This document shows, piece by piece, positions 1 through 7,073 of a stretch of 11,598 bases of DNA. The stretch comes from Comamonadaceae bacterium. GTDB lineage: Bacteria > Pseudomonadota > Gammaproteobacteria > Burkholderiales > Burkholderiaceae_C. The notes beneath the pieces were generated by a model. That model did no database searches and had not been told where the DNA came from. It saw only the letters and a list, made by a program, of their open reading frames with translations. How positions within the stretch are numbered: the first letter of the stretch is position 1; each line of letters begins with the position of its first letter. Location: the NCBI GenBank assembly GCA_021286965.1, contig JAJTBK010000128.1, forward strand, positions 1-11,598, read 5' to 3'. The position numbers and the translations under genes are program-made.

Positions 1-1
1 T

Positions 2-1543
2 GCGGTCATGTATTTTGCCGAGGGGATGTTGGCACAGCTCGATCGAAGCGATTTTGAAGTCGTGGCCTTCTCGCTGTTCCCAACCGAGGACTACGTCACC
101 ACCCGCGTGCGCTGCCATGTCGATCGCTTCATACCCTTGCATGGTTTGACACCCTCCCAGCAAGCCAACGCCATCCGAACCGCCGGTATCGATATCGTCG
201 TCGATCTCGCCGGTCACACTGGCAGCAACGCCCTGCTGGCACTGGCACGCAAACCTGCCCCCGTACAAATTACCACCATTGGCTACCCCGGCACCACCGG
301 ACTCGCGGCCATGGACTGGTGGCTCAGCGACGCCGTGACCGATCCCGCCGATGCCCAGCAGTGGTACTCCGAACGCCTGTACCGGCTCCCCACCCGCTGG
401 ACCTGCTACCGGCCCATGATCCGCAACCCTTTATGGCGCTACCAACCCGCCTACCAGGTGCGCCCCACACCAGCGCTGGCCAACGGCTACGTGACCTTCG
501 GCTCATGCAACAACCTGGGGAAGCTGACCGACGAAGTACTCTCCCTCTGGGGGCGCCTGCTCGCCGCCGTGCCCAATGCCCGTTTACTGATCGAAGGCAA
601 GAACCTGGGGATTGAAGAAACAGCAGCGGCCTACCGCCAGCACTGCGCCACCTGCGGCATCGATCCGCAACGGCTTGACCTGATTGCGCAGGAAGGCAAA
701 AACCAGTACCTGACATACCATCAGATTGACATCGCACTCGACCCATTTCCATTGGTGGGTGGCACGACGACCAACGATTTGCTGTGGATGGGCATACCGC
801 TGGTCACGCTGACAGGAAGAACCCTCAGCAACCGCATGGGTGTCGGCTCGTTGGCGCACCTGGGGCGGCACGAATGGATCGCCCGCACCCCGGAGGAATA
901 CCTCGACATTGCAATCCACCTGGCATCGGATGTGCAGGCGCTCAATGGCATCCGTCAGAGTCTGCGCCAAGAAATGGAAAACAGCGTGCTGATGCGCGAG
1001 GATGTGTTCGTGCAAGAAATTGGCCATGCCATGCGCCTTATGTGGATGCACTGGCTGGCCGAGTCCACCTTCGGGCATTCGGCACCAGAGCAGGTCGCAG
1101 CACAAATTCAGACCTGGCTGGAGCAAGCGCCCACCCGTTCGACAACGACCGAATTCCAAGTCGGCGTAGCACCAGGTGAGCGCGTCACCCTCTCGCAAGC
1201 CTACGATCGCCTGCAAAACCTGCTCGCCAAGGCCCAGCAAGACCACATCGCCAAAGCCATCCCCGTACAGGCAGACAACACCCTGCTGAGCAAATATTGG
1301 GTGGCCACCACCGAACTGGCGGAGCGCATTTTGTGCGCCAAACCACATGACCCTGTGGCCCTGACCGTACTGGCAGAGATTGAAAACGCCCACGGCCACC
1401 TGGAGTTTGGCCGGGTGTACCTCAAGGAGGCGCTGCAGGCGCTCACGCCACGGGAGCCCACTGAGCAACTCCTCGAACGCACCCGCTCATACGTGGATGC
1501 AACATTGGCCTACCTAGGGGAGCCCCCTGCTCCCAGGGACTGA
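2..1543 (+). CDS. SPINDLY/OGT-type (GT41) protein O-glycosyltransferase, 5'-truncated by window edge
   Basis: The reading frame is open to the left edge, so the ATG at position 8 is probably internal. Family members usually have a His-containing motif just before this point (the catalytic-base region of OGT) and TPR repeats further upstream, both off-window. Numbered from the ATG at 8, the GT-B C-terminal lobe is clear: FGSCNNLGKLTDEV near 164-177 (K172 matches the UDP-contacting Lys of human OGT), and DPFPLVGGTTTND near 245-257 followed by LWMGIPLVTL, the nucleotide-binding signature with conserved Asp257. After about residue 350 there is a helical tail that I do not recognise. Such enzymes transfer a sugar to Ser/Thr in the cytoplasm. 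Beside a nucleotide-sugar operon and flagellar genes the likely acceptor is flagellin (inference). The donor sugar cannot be read from the sequence. Base composition is visibly lower in GC than the operon to its right, for example 31/60 GC at 721-780. Confidence 0.88.
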   Translation, partial: AVMYFAEGMLAQLDRSDFEVVAFSLFPTEDYVTTRVRCHVDRFIPLHGLTPSQQANAIRTAGIDIVVDLAGHTGSNALLALARKPAPVQITTIGYPGTTGLAAMDWWLSDAVTDPADAQQWYSERLYRLPTRWTCYRPMIRNPLWRYQPAYQVRPTPALANGYVTFGSCNNLGKLTDEVLSLWGRLLAAVPNARLLIEGKNLGIEETAAAYRQHCATCGIDPQRLDLIAQEGKNQYLTYHQIDIALDPFPLVGGTTTNDLLWMGIPLVTLTGRTLSNRMGVGSLAHLGRHEWIARTPEEYLDIAIHLASDVQALNGIRQSLRQEMENSVLMREDVFVQEIGHAMRLMWMHWLAESTFGHSAPEQVAAQIQTWLEQAPTRSTTTEFQVGVAPGERVTLSQAYDRLQNLLAKAQQDHIAKAIPVQADNTLLSKYWVATTELAERILCAKPHDPVALTVLAEIENAHGHLEFGRVYLKEALQALTPREPTEQLLERTRSYVDATLAYLGEPPAPRD

Positions 1544-1563
1544 AGGCAGCCCCAGCCAGGCAC

Positions 1564-1583
1564 CGCCCGCCGTTCGGCGGGCG
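1564..1583. terminator. Hairpin between convergent genes, possible bidirectional terminator
   Basis: A perfect 8-bp inverted repeat, CGCCCGCC and GGCGGGCG, encloses a GTTC loop. It lies 20 nt after the stop of the rightward glycosyltransferase gene and 37 nt beyond the stop of the leftward operon. Neither strand has a T-tract after the stem, so a classical intrinsic terminator is not proven. Its position in the only gap between the convergent genes supports a role in ending or stabilising one or both transcripts. Confidence 0.45.
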
Positions 1584-1620
1584 AGCGTCCAGGGCGCGGC
1601 TCCACCGAACCGCACCATGG

Positions 1621-2406
1621 CTAGCGTCGGCGCAAAAAACCCTGCGGCGCCACCGTTACCTGCAGACGTTGCTCCATCGCAGTGTCCACCTCGAACTCGG
1701 GGTGCGCCGGCAGCCACTGGCGCACCGCCGTCTTCGGGTTGTTGCCCACATCCCAGGGGCGGTCGGCAAAAAAGCCCGGGGGCATGTCGTCCACGAAGGT
1801 GTCGAACACCACGCAGTAGCTGCCGGACGAGACCAGCGGTGCGTAGGCGTCCAGCTCGGCCAGCACATGCTCGTGGGTGTGCATGGAATCGAGGAACACC
1901 AGCACGCGCCCATAGCCCTGGGCCACCTCGCGCACCTGCTGCACCACCTCGGGCGCCACCGACGAGCCCTGGATCATCTGGATGCGGCTGGCCATGGGGT
2001 GGGACTCGATGGCGGCGCGGTTGTGCGCGCGGATGTCGATGTCGATGCCCAGCACCTTGCGCCGGGACTGGCGCGGGTCGAGCGTGGCGCCAGTCTCGAT
2101 GGCATCGCACATGTCCAGCAGGGCAAGCAGGGAGGCGCTGAGCACCAGCGAGCCGCCGTGGGCGATGCCGGTTTCGATGACCAGATCGGGACGCACGCGC
2201 CAGATCAAATCCTGCACGGCCCACATGTCCTGCGGGTACTGGATGACGGGGCGGCCCAGCCAGTCGAAGTTGTAGACGTATTTGTCCGCCATCGATTTTT
2301 GCAGCCACTGGCGTGACAGGCTGCGGAAATCCGAATCCCCGGCATAACGATCCAGGCGGTCTGTGCGCTCCTGCGCAAATTGCTGTTCAGCCAACGAAAT
2401 AGACAT
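1621..2406 (-). CDS. CmcI-type (cephalosporin hydroxylase family) SAM-dependent methyltransferase-like protein
   Basis: A 261-residue protein of the CmcI family (named for cephamycin biosynthesis), often found as a tailoring enzyme in surface-sugar clusters. From the chosen start, the SAM-binding loop is ETGIAHGGS at 78-86, preceded by PDLVI. A second Rossmann strand GIDIDIRAHN spans 120-129. FLDSMHTHEHV at 171-181 and FDTFVDD at 201-207 hold acidic and His residues of the kind that bind metal in this fold. The start at 2406 is preferred over an in-frame ATG at 2421 because GGGGAG lies 7 nt before it, while the upstream ATG has no ribosome-binding site. It is last in the leftward operon, 42 nt after the SDR gene, the only real gap between genes of the operon. 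O-methylation of the deoxysugar is the likely job (inference). Hydroxylation is unsupported despite the family name. Confidence 0.82.
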   Translation of the reverse strand: MSISLAEQQFAQERTDRLDRYAGDSDFRSLSRQWLQKSMADKYVYNFDWLGRPVIQYPQDMWAVQDLIWRVRPDLVIETGIAHGGSLVLSASLLALLDMCDAIETGATLDPRQSRRKVLGIDIDIRAHNRAAIESHPMASRIQMIQGSSVAPEVVQQVREVAQGYGRVLVFLDSMHTHEHVLAELDAYAPLVSSGSYCVVFDTFVDDMPPGFFADRPWDVGNNPKTAVRQWLPAHPEFEVDTAMEQRLQVTVAPQGFLRRR

Positions 2407-2413
2407 GTCTGTA

Positions 2414-2419
2414 CTCCCC
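2414..2419 (-). promoter_or_regulatory. Ribosome binding site that decides the CmcI-like start
   Basis: GGGGAG on the minus strand lies 7 nt upstream of the ATG at 2406. It overlaps the competing upstream ATG at 2421, which makes that ATG an unlikely start. Confidence 0.7.
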
Positions 2420-2448
2420 ATGGGATGACGGTGTGAATAGAAAACGGA

Positions 2449-3333
2449 TCAGGGCTGCGCCTCTACCAGCTGCTGCAGCCCTTGCTGCAGCGTCAGCGTC
2501 GGATACCAGCCGGTAGCGCGCAGCCGACGGTTGTCGCCCGCCAACAAGACCGGGTCGTCAGGGCGCGCCGTGGCCAACTGCAGCACGGGCTGCGGATCGG
2601 CCTGGCACAGGTGCGCCAATTCACGCACCAGATCGCCGATCGGCACCGGCTGGGCCGAACAAATGTTGTAGCGACCGTCGCCCCCTTGCAGCAACAAGTG
2701 CACCAGAGCACGCGCCGCATCCTGCACCGGCAGCAGCCCCCGGTAAGACGCGGCATTGACGCCAAAGGGCGCAGCACGCCCCCGGAAAACCTCGATCAGC
2801 GACGGCAGCAGGCGCGGGCGGGCCTCACCCGGGCCGAATGGGAAAAAAAGATGCCCCCAGGCCAGGGAAATGCCCTCTGCGGCACACCACGCCTGGGCGA
2901 GGCGCCGGGTTGCATCCTTGGCGACACCATACAAACTGGTGGGCTGCAGCGGCGTACTGTCCTCGCGCAACCAGCCATGCGTCCAGTCGTACTCGGCGCA
3001 GGTGCCTGCCACGACCACGTGGCGCCCGCCCTGTGCGGCAAAGGCCTGGATCCAGCGCAAGCTGGCATCGACCCAGCGGATGTTCAGGGGTGAGGCCCAG
3101 TAATGCCCATGCTCGGTGTACCACGCAAGGTGTAGCAGATGGGTGACCCCTGTGCCGGCCAACGCACCCGCCATACCCGGTGCATCGAGAAGATCTACGG
3201 CACACCAAGGTACGCCCTCGGCACCGAGCGGACGACTGCGACCAAACAACACCACATCGCAACCGCACGCACGCAGCTGTGCCAGCACATGGCGCCCCAC
3301 GAAGCCGTTGGCGCCTGTCAAGGCCACCCTCAC
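2449..3333 (-). CDS. NAD(P)-dependent SDR-family nucleotide-sugar ketoreductase/epimerase
   Basis: A 294-residue extended-SDR protein starting at a GTG. That GTG overlaps the stop of the methyltransferase gene in the 4-nt string GTGA, with GGAGG 7 nt upstream. A longer reading frame exists (ATG at 3429), but its first 32 residues are low-complexity antisense to the methyltransferase gene and precede the Rossmann strand, so they are excluded. GANGFVG at 7-13 is the dinucleotide-binding GxxGxxG loop. TCAEYDW at 111-117 and SLYGVAK at 133-139 give the catalytic Tyr135 and Lys139. Coming after a dehydratase, epimerase and C-methyltransferase, the expected step is stereospecific reduction of the 4-keto group to yield the final CDP-6-deoxy sugar (inference). 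A further epimerisation is the alternative. Confidence 0.85.
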   Translation of the reverse strand: MRVALTGANGFVGRHVLAQLRACGCDVVLFGRSRPLGAEGVPWCAVDLLDAPGMAGALAGTGVTHLLHLAWYTEHGHYWASPLNIRWVDASLRWIQAFAAQGGRHVVVAGTCAEYDWTHGWLREDSTPLQPTSLYGVAKDATRRLAQAWCAAEGISLAWGHLFFPFGPGEARPRLLPSLIEVFRGRAAPFGVNAASYRGLLPVQDAARALVHLLLQGGDGRYNICSAQPVPIGDLVRELAHLCQADPQPVLQLATARPDDPVLLAGDNRRLRATGWYPTLTLQQGLQQLVEAQP

Positions 3334-4574
3334 GCCCACACCTCCACCCGAGGCACCGCCACGGCAAACCGCCCGCCCCAGCCGCGCACATACGCCAGCT
3401 GCGCAGCCACCTCCTGCCGCAAGTTCCACGGCAGGATCAGCACCACGTCGGGGCGCTCGCGCTGCAGGTGCGCCTCATCGACGATGGGGATGCGGCTGCC
3501 CGGCAGGGATTGGCCCTGCTTGGCAGGGTTGGCGTCCACCACGTAGGGCAGCAGATCGGGGCGCACGCCGGCAAAGTTGAGCAAGGTGTTCCCCTTGGCG
3601 GCGGCCCCGTAGGCGGCCACGGTTTGTCCCTGGGCCTGGCACTGCAATAAAAAAGTGAGCAGCTCGCGCTTGATGCGCAAGGCCTGGAGCTGAAAATCAC
3701 TGTAAAACGCAGCACTGCACATGCCGGCCTGCGCCTCCGCCTCCAGCAACGCCTGCACGCGGGCCTCGCCTGCGGGCGTGGCCTGGGGGTGGGCGGCGGC
3801 ATCGGCGCGGACGGCGAACACACGCAGGCTGCCGCCGTGGGTGGGCAGTTCCTGCACGTCGATCAGCTGTAGGCCGCTGGCGGCAAAAATGCGCTGCACG
3901 GCAGTGAGCGACAGGTACGAGTAATGCTCGTGGTAGGCGGTGTCGAACTGGCAGCCCTGCACCATGCGCAGCAGGTGCGGAAACTCGAACGTCGCCACGC
4001 CGGTGGGCTTGAGCAGGCGGGCAAAGCCGGCGACGAAGTCGTTGATGTCCGGCACATGGGCGAGCACGTTGTTGGCGGCGATCAGGTCGGCCTGGCGGCC
4101 TGCGGCGGCCAGTTCGTCTGCCAGGGCGACGCCAAAGAAGCGCTCGATGATCTCCAGCCCCTTGGCCCGCGCCGCCGCTGCCGTGCTGGCCGTGGGCTCG
4201 ATGCCGTAGCAGGGGATGCCCGCCTGCTGCACGTACTGCAGCAGGTAGCCATCGTTGGCGGCGACCTCCACCACGCAGCTGTGCGGCCCCAGGGCCAGGC
4301 GGCTTTGCATCTGCGCCACGTACTGCCGCGCGTGCGCCAGCCAGGAGCTGGAGTAGGAGCTGAAGTAGGCGTAGCGGTCGGTGAACAGCGCCTCGCGCCC
4401 GGCATGGTCTTCGGTCTGTGCCAGCCAGCAGTGCTGGCACACCAGCACGCGCAGCGGGTACCACACCTCCGGTGCGTGCAGGGCCGCTGGACTCAGGTAG
4501 GCGTTGGACGGCGGGGCGCTGCCCAGGTCGAGCAAGGGCAGGGTCAGGGGCTGGGCGCAGTGGCGGCACTTCAC
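3330..4574 (-). CDS. Sugar C-methyltransferase of the TylC3/NovU type
   Basis: A 414-residue class I SAM methyltransferase with the three-part layout of sugar C-methyltransferases. An N-terminal zinc-binding module has Cys3-x2-Cys6 and Cys46-x2-Cys49. The SAM-binding core is VEVAANDGYLLQ at 102-113, with FDTAYHEHYSYLS at 210-222 carrying the His/Tyr residues used in catalysis in this family. A C-terminal Rossmann-like domain has AAYGAAAKGNTLLN near 321-334. Family members methylate a carbon next to the ketone of an NDP-4-keto-6-deoxyhexose (C3 in TylC3, C5 in NovU). Which carbon is used here cannot be read from the sequence. The start is a GTG in the 4-nt overlap GTGA with the epimerase stop, with GAAGGA 8 nt upstream. 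The length is normal and the gene appears intact. Confidence 0.9.
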   Translation of the reverse strand: MKCRHCAQPLTLPLLDLGSAPPSNAYLSPAALHAPEVWYPLRVLVCQHCWLAQTEDHAGREALFTDRYAYFSSYSSSWLAHARQYVAQMQSRLALGPHSCVVEVAANDGYLLQYVQQAGIPCYGIEPTASTAAAARAKGLEIIERFFGVALADELAAAGRQADLIAANNVLAHVPDINDFVAGFARLLKPTGVATFEFPHLLRMVQGCQFDTAYHEHYSYLSLTAVQRIFAASGLQLIDVQELPTHGGSLRVFAVRADAAAHPQATPAGEARVQALLEAEAQAGMCSAAFYSDFQLQALRIKRELLTFLLQCQAQGQTVAAYGAAAKGNTLLNFAGVRPDLLPYVVDANPAKQGQSLPGSRIPIVDEAHLQRERPDVVLILPWNLRQEVAAQLAYVRGWGGRFAVAVPRVEVWA

Positions 4575-5131
4575 AGGCAGAGTCCTTCAAACGCATCGGT
4601 CAGCCAGGCGTGGCCGGCATCGCGCGGCGAGAGTTCGGCCAGCGGCAGCGGCCAGGCAATTGCCAGGCGCGCGTCCTGCGGATGCAAACCCGCCTCGGCC
4701 GCCGGGGTGTAGGGGTGGGAGTGGCAGTAGAGCAGCTCGGCATCGGGCGTGAGCGCCTGGAAGCCGTGGGCAAAGCCCTGCGGGATGAGCAGGGCGCAGG
4801 CGTTGTCGGCGCTCAATTCCTCGGCGTGCCAGTGCAAAAAGGTGGGGGAGCCCGCGCGCAGGTCCACGGCCACGTCCCACACGGCGCCGCGCAGGCAGGA
4901 GACGAGTTTCATCTCGGCGTGCGGGGGCTGCTGGTAGTGCAGGCCGCGCACGCTGCCCGCCTGGCGCGTGAGGCTGTGGTTGATTTGGGCGATCGGCCCG
5001 CTCCAGCCGCAGGCGGCGAGTTCTTCGGCGCAGAACAGGCGCTCGAAAAATCCCCGCGCATCGGCCAGCGGCTGGCGCTGCACGCGCGTGAGGCCCGCCA
5101 GGGGCAAGGGGGTGCAGGTGAAGCGGCTCAT
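4571..5131 (-). CDS. rfbC: RmlC-type NDP-4-keto-6-deoxyhexose 3,5-epimerase (RfbC-like)
   Basis: A 186-residue cupin of the dTDP-4-dehydrorhamnose 3,5-epimerase family, usual length about 180-190. SVRGLHYQ at 60-67 carries catalytic His65. WDVAVDLR at 85-92 and IPQGFAHGFQAL at 117-128 are family core strands. Tyr141 in HPYTPAAEAG is the expected acid Tyr, and Asp171 is a plausible partner of the His. The start is the ATG in the ATGA overlap with rfbG, with AAGG 6 nt upstream. The reading frame is open for 20 more codons upstream, but that stretch is antisense-like and inside rfbG. The gene sits in a CDP-sugar operon and no dTDP-sugar genes are in the window, so the substrate is probably a CDP-4-keto-6-deoxy sugar (inference). 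It may epimerise one or both of C3 and C5. Confidence 0.9.
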   Translation of the reverse strand: MSRFTCTPLPLAGLTRVQRQPLADARGFFERLFCAEELAACGWSGPIAQINHSLTRQAGSVRGLHYQQPPHAEMKLVSCLRGAVWDVAVDLRAGSPTFLHWHAEELSADNACALLIPQGFAHGFQALTPDAELLYCHSHPYTPAAEAGLHPQDARLAIAWPLPLAELSPRDAGHAWLTDAFEGLCL

Positions 5132-6222
5132 GCGGTGCCTTGCGCGGCGTCTGGCGTGGCAGCTTCCCAGGCGGCCAGGTCGGCCAGGCACAGGGCGCGG
5201 GCGTTGGCCCCATCGGCCTGCGCGCGGTACCAGGCCATGGTGCGCTGCACGGCGGTTTCCAGGTGCCAGCGCGGCGCCACGCCCAGCGCCTGGCGGGCGT
5301 GTGCGGTTTCCAGCGCCAGCCAGCCGGCTTCGTGCGGGCCGTCACTCTTGTTTTGATAGCTTGTCACGCTTGCCTGGTAAGCGCCAGAGGCCATTTTGAT
5401 CACATTCCCCACGCTGGCGGCTTCGTGCGGCAGCGGGCCGAAGTTGTAGGCCCCGGCCAAGGCGGGATCGGCCCACAGGTGCTCGGCCAGTTGCAGGTAG
5501 GCGGCCAGGGGCTCGATGACGTGCTGCCAGGGGCGGGTGGCGCCGGGGTGGCGCAGCTCCAGGGGGCGGCCGGCCTCCCAGGCGCGCACGGCGTCGGGGA
5601 TGAGGCGATCGAGGGCCCAGTCGCCGCCGCCCATCACATTGCCGGCGCGGGCGCTGGCCACGGCGACCCCCTGCGCGAAGAGGAAGGCGTCGCGGTAGCT
5701 GGCGGTGACGAGTTCGCACGCCGCCTTGCTGGCGCTGTAGGGGTCGTGGCCGCCCAGGGGGTCGTCCTCGCGGTAGGGGTAGGGCCATTCGCGGTTGCGG
5801 TACACCTTGTCGGTGGTGACGACCACGGCCACACGGGCGTCAGACTGGCCACGCAGGGCGTCGAGCACATGGGCCGTGCCTTGCACGTTGGTGGCCCAGG
5901 TGGCCAGCGGCTCGGCGTAGCCGGTGCGCACCAGGGCCTGGGCGGCCAGATGCAGCACGATCTGCGGGCGGGTGTGCTGCACGATGGCGGCGACGGCCTG
6001 GGCGTCGCGGATGTCGCACCAGTGGCTGGCGTGCAGGCCATCGGCCACGCAGGCCAGGGTGAACAGGTTGGGGGTAGAGGTGGGCGCGAGGGACAGGCCG
6101 GTGACCTGCGCCCCCAGGCGCGTGAGCCACAGCGCCAGCCACGCGCCCTTGAAGCCGCTGTGGCCGGTGAGCAGCACGCGCTTGCCGCGCCAGAACGCAG
6201 GGTTCGGGTTGGGTGTGCTCAT
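5128..6222 (-). CDS. rfbG: CDP-glucose 4,6-dehydratase
   Basis: A 364-residue extended-SDR enzyme converting CDP-glucose to CDP-4-keto-6-deoxyglucose with bound NAD+. GHSGFKG at 20-26 is the NAD loop. TTDKVYRN at 136-143 and PYSASKAA at 161-168 carry the dehydratase Asp138/Lys139 pair and catalytic Tyr162 and Lys166. RPWQHVIEP at 230-238 and GPHEAGWLAL at 295-304 are typical of this family. The start at 6222 lies in an ATGA overlap with rfbF; an ATG 9 nt upstream (6231) is also possible. The reading frame stays open upstream to 7197, but that part is antisense to rfbF. Residues 275-291 are encoded by an AT-rich interspersed repeat (see the separate entry), but the frame is intact and the overall length is normal. 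Confidence 0.93.
   Translation of the reverse strand: MSTPNPNPAFWRGKRVLLTGHSGFKGAWLALWLTRLGAQVTGLSLAPTSTPNLFTLACVADGLHASHWCDIRDAQAVAAIVQHTRPQIVLHLAAQALVRTGYAEPLATWATNVQGTAHVLDALRGQSDARVAVVVTTDKVYRNREWPYPYREDDPLGGHDPYSASKAACELVTASYRDAFLFAQGVAVASARAGNVMGGGDWALDRLIPDAVRAWEAGRPLELRHPGATRPWQHVIEPLAAYLQLAEHLWADPALAGAYNFGPLPHEAASVGNVIKMASGAYQASVTSYQNKSDGPHEAGWLALETAHARQALGVAPRWHLETAVQRTMAWYRAQADGANARALCLADLAAWEAATPDAAQGTA
5351..5400. repeat. Comamonadaceae-type short interspersed repeat, in frame inside rfbG
   Basis: On the plus strand the stretch begins TTTTGATAGCT, has a core CGCTT-7nt-AAGCG that can form a 5-bp hairpin, and ends AGAGGCCATTTTGAT. This arrangement matches, from memory, a small repeat scattered in many copies through Acidovorax, Comamonas and related genomes. 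It has 24/50 GC, against 46/60 in a line of the same gene at 5161-5220. It is translated on the minus strand as rfbG residues 275 to about 291 without breaking the frame. No second copy was seen in this window, so the identification rests on recognition rather than an internal alignment. Confidence 0.68.
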
Positions 6223-6992
6223 GCCCAGCATTTCCACGGCGCCTGGCCGGTCTGCCACAGCTCTTCGAGCTGGTTCTTCTCGCGCAGCGTGTCCATGGGT
6301 TGCCAGAAGCCCCGGTGCTCGAAGGCGCGCAGCTGGTCGCGTTGCGCCAGGGTCTCCATAGGCGCGGCCTCCCAGGGCGAATCGTCGCCGGCGATCAGGT
6401 CGATGACCTCGGGCTGCAGCACGAAGAAGCCGCCGTTGATCCAACCGCCGTCGCCGCGCGGCTTTTCCTCGAAGCCGGTGACGGCATCGCCCCGGCGCAG
6501 GAGCGCGCCGTAGCGCCCCGGCGGCTGCACTGCCGTGACGGTGGCGAGCTTGCCGTGCGCACGGTGAAAGGCGAATTGCGCGCCCATGTCCAGGTCGGCC
6601 ACGCCGTCGCCGTAGGTAAAGCAGAAGGATTCGCCGGGCGCCAGGTACTCGCGCACGCGGCGCAGGCGCCCGCCGGTGAGCGTGTCGGCGCCGGTATCGA
6701 CCAGGGTCACGCGCCAGGGCTCGGCGTGGCGGTGGTGCACTTCCATGCGGTTCTCGGCCATGTCGAAGGTGACGTCGGACATGTGCAGGAAGTAGTTGGC
6801 GAAGTATTCCTTGATGACGTAGCCCTTGTACCCCAGGCAGACGACGAAGTCGTTGACGCCGTGGGCGGAGTACATCTTCATGATGTGCCACAGGATGGGC
6901 CGCCCACCGATCTCGATCATCGGCTTGGGGCGCAGGTGCGATTCTTCGGAGATGCGGGTGCCTAACCCGCCGGCGAGCAGTACGGCTTTCAT
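6219..6992 (-). CDS. rfbF: Glucose-1-phosphate cytidylyltransferase
   Basis: A 257-residue nucleotidyltransferase, the usual RfbF length, which makes CDP-glucose from CTP and glucose 1-phosphate as the entry step of the pathway. MKAVLLAGGLGTR at 1-13 is the CTP-binding loop and RPKPMIEIGG at 21-30 holds the conserved Lys. KMYSAHGVNDFVVCLGYKG, FTYGDGVADLD with the metal-binding Asp, INGGFFVL and FWQPMDTLREK are all diagnostic of RfbF. The start at 6992 is chosen because the N-terminal strand begins there. An in-frame ATG at 7046 adds 18 unrelated residues. The leader lacks a clear ribosome-binding site. It is the first gene of the leftward operon and divergent from motA, and its stop overlaps the rfbG start as ATGA. 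Confidence 0.95.
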   Translation of the reverse strand: MKAVLLAGGLGTRISEESHLRPKPMIEIGGRPILWHIMKMYSAHGVNDFVVCLGYKGYVIKEYFANYFLHMSDVTFDMAENRMEVHHRHAEPWRVTLVDTGADTLTGGRLRRVREYLAPGESFCFTYGDGVADLDMGAQFAFHRAHGKLATVTAVQPPGRYGALLRRGDAVTGFEEKPRGDGGWINGGFFVLQPEVIDLIAGDDSPWEAAPMETLAQRDQLRAFEHRGFWQPMDTLREKNQLEELWQTGQAPWKCWA

Positions 6993-7073
6993 GGCGGCCA
7001 AGCATAGCCAGGGCCGGCACGGACAAAAGCCCCTGGGAGGCGCCAAAGGCGGCGCTTCTTGGACAATTGCCCC

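Noticed and set aside
3640..3710. AT-richer stretch in the C-methyltransferase gene resembling a second interspersed repeat
   Set aside because: The encoded residues (SDFQLQALRIKRELLTFLL) match what the methyltransferase family normally has at this position, so it is native coding sequence.
7035..7060. GC-rich imperfect inverted repeat in the rfbF leader
   Set aside because: The stem is only about 5 bp with mismatches and has no T-tract, and such repeats are common by chance in GC-rich DNA.
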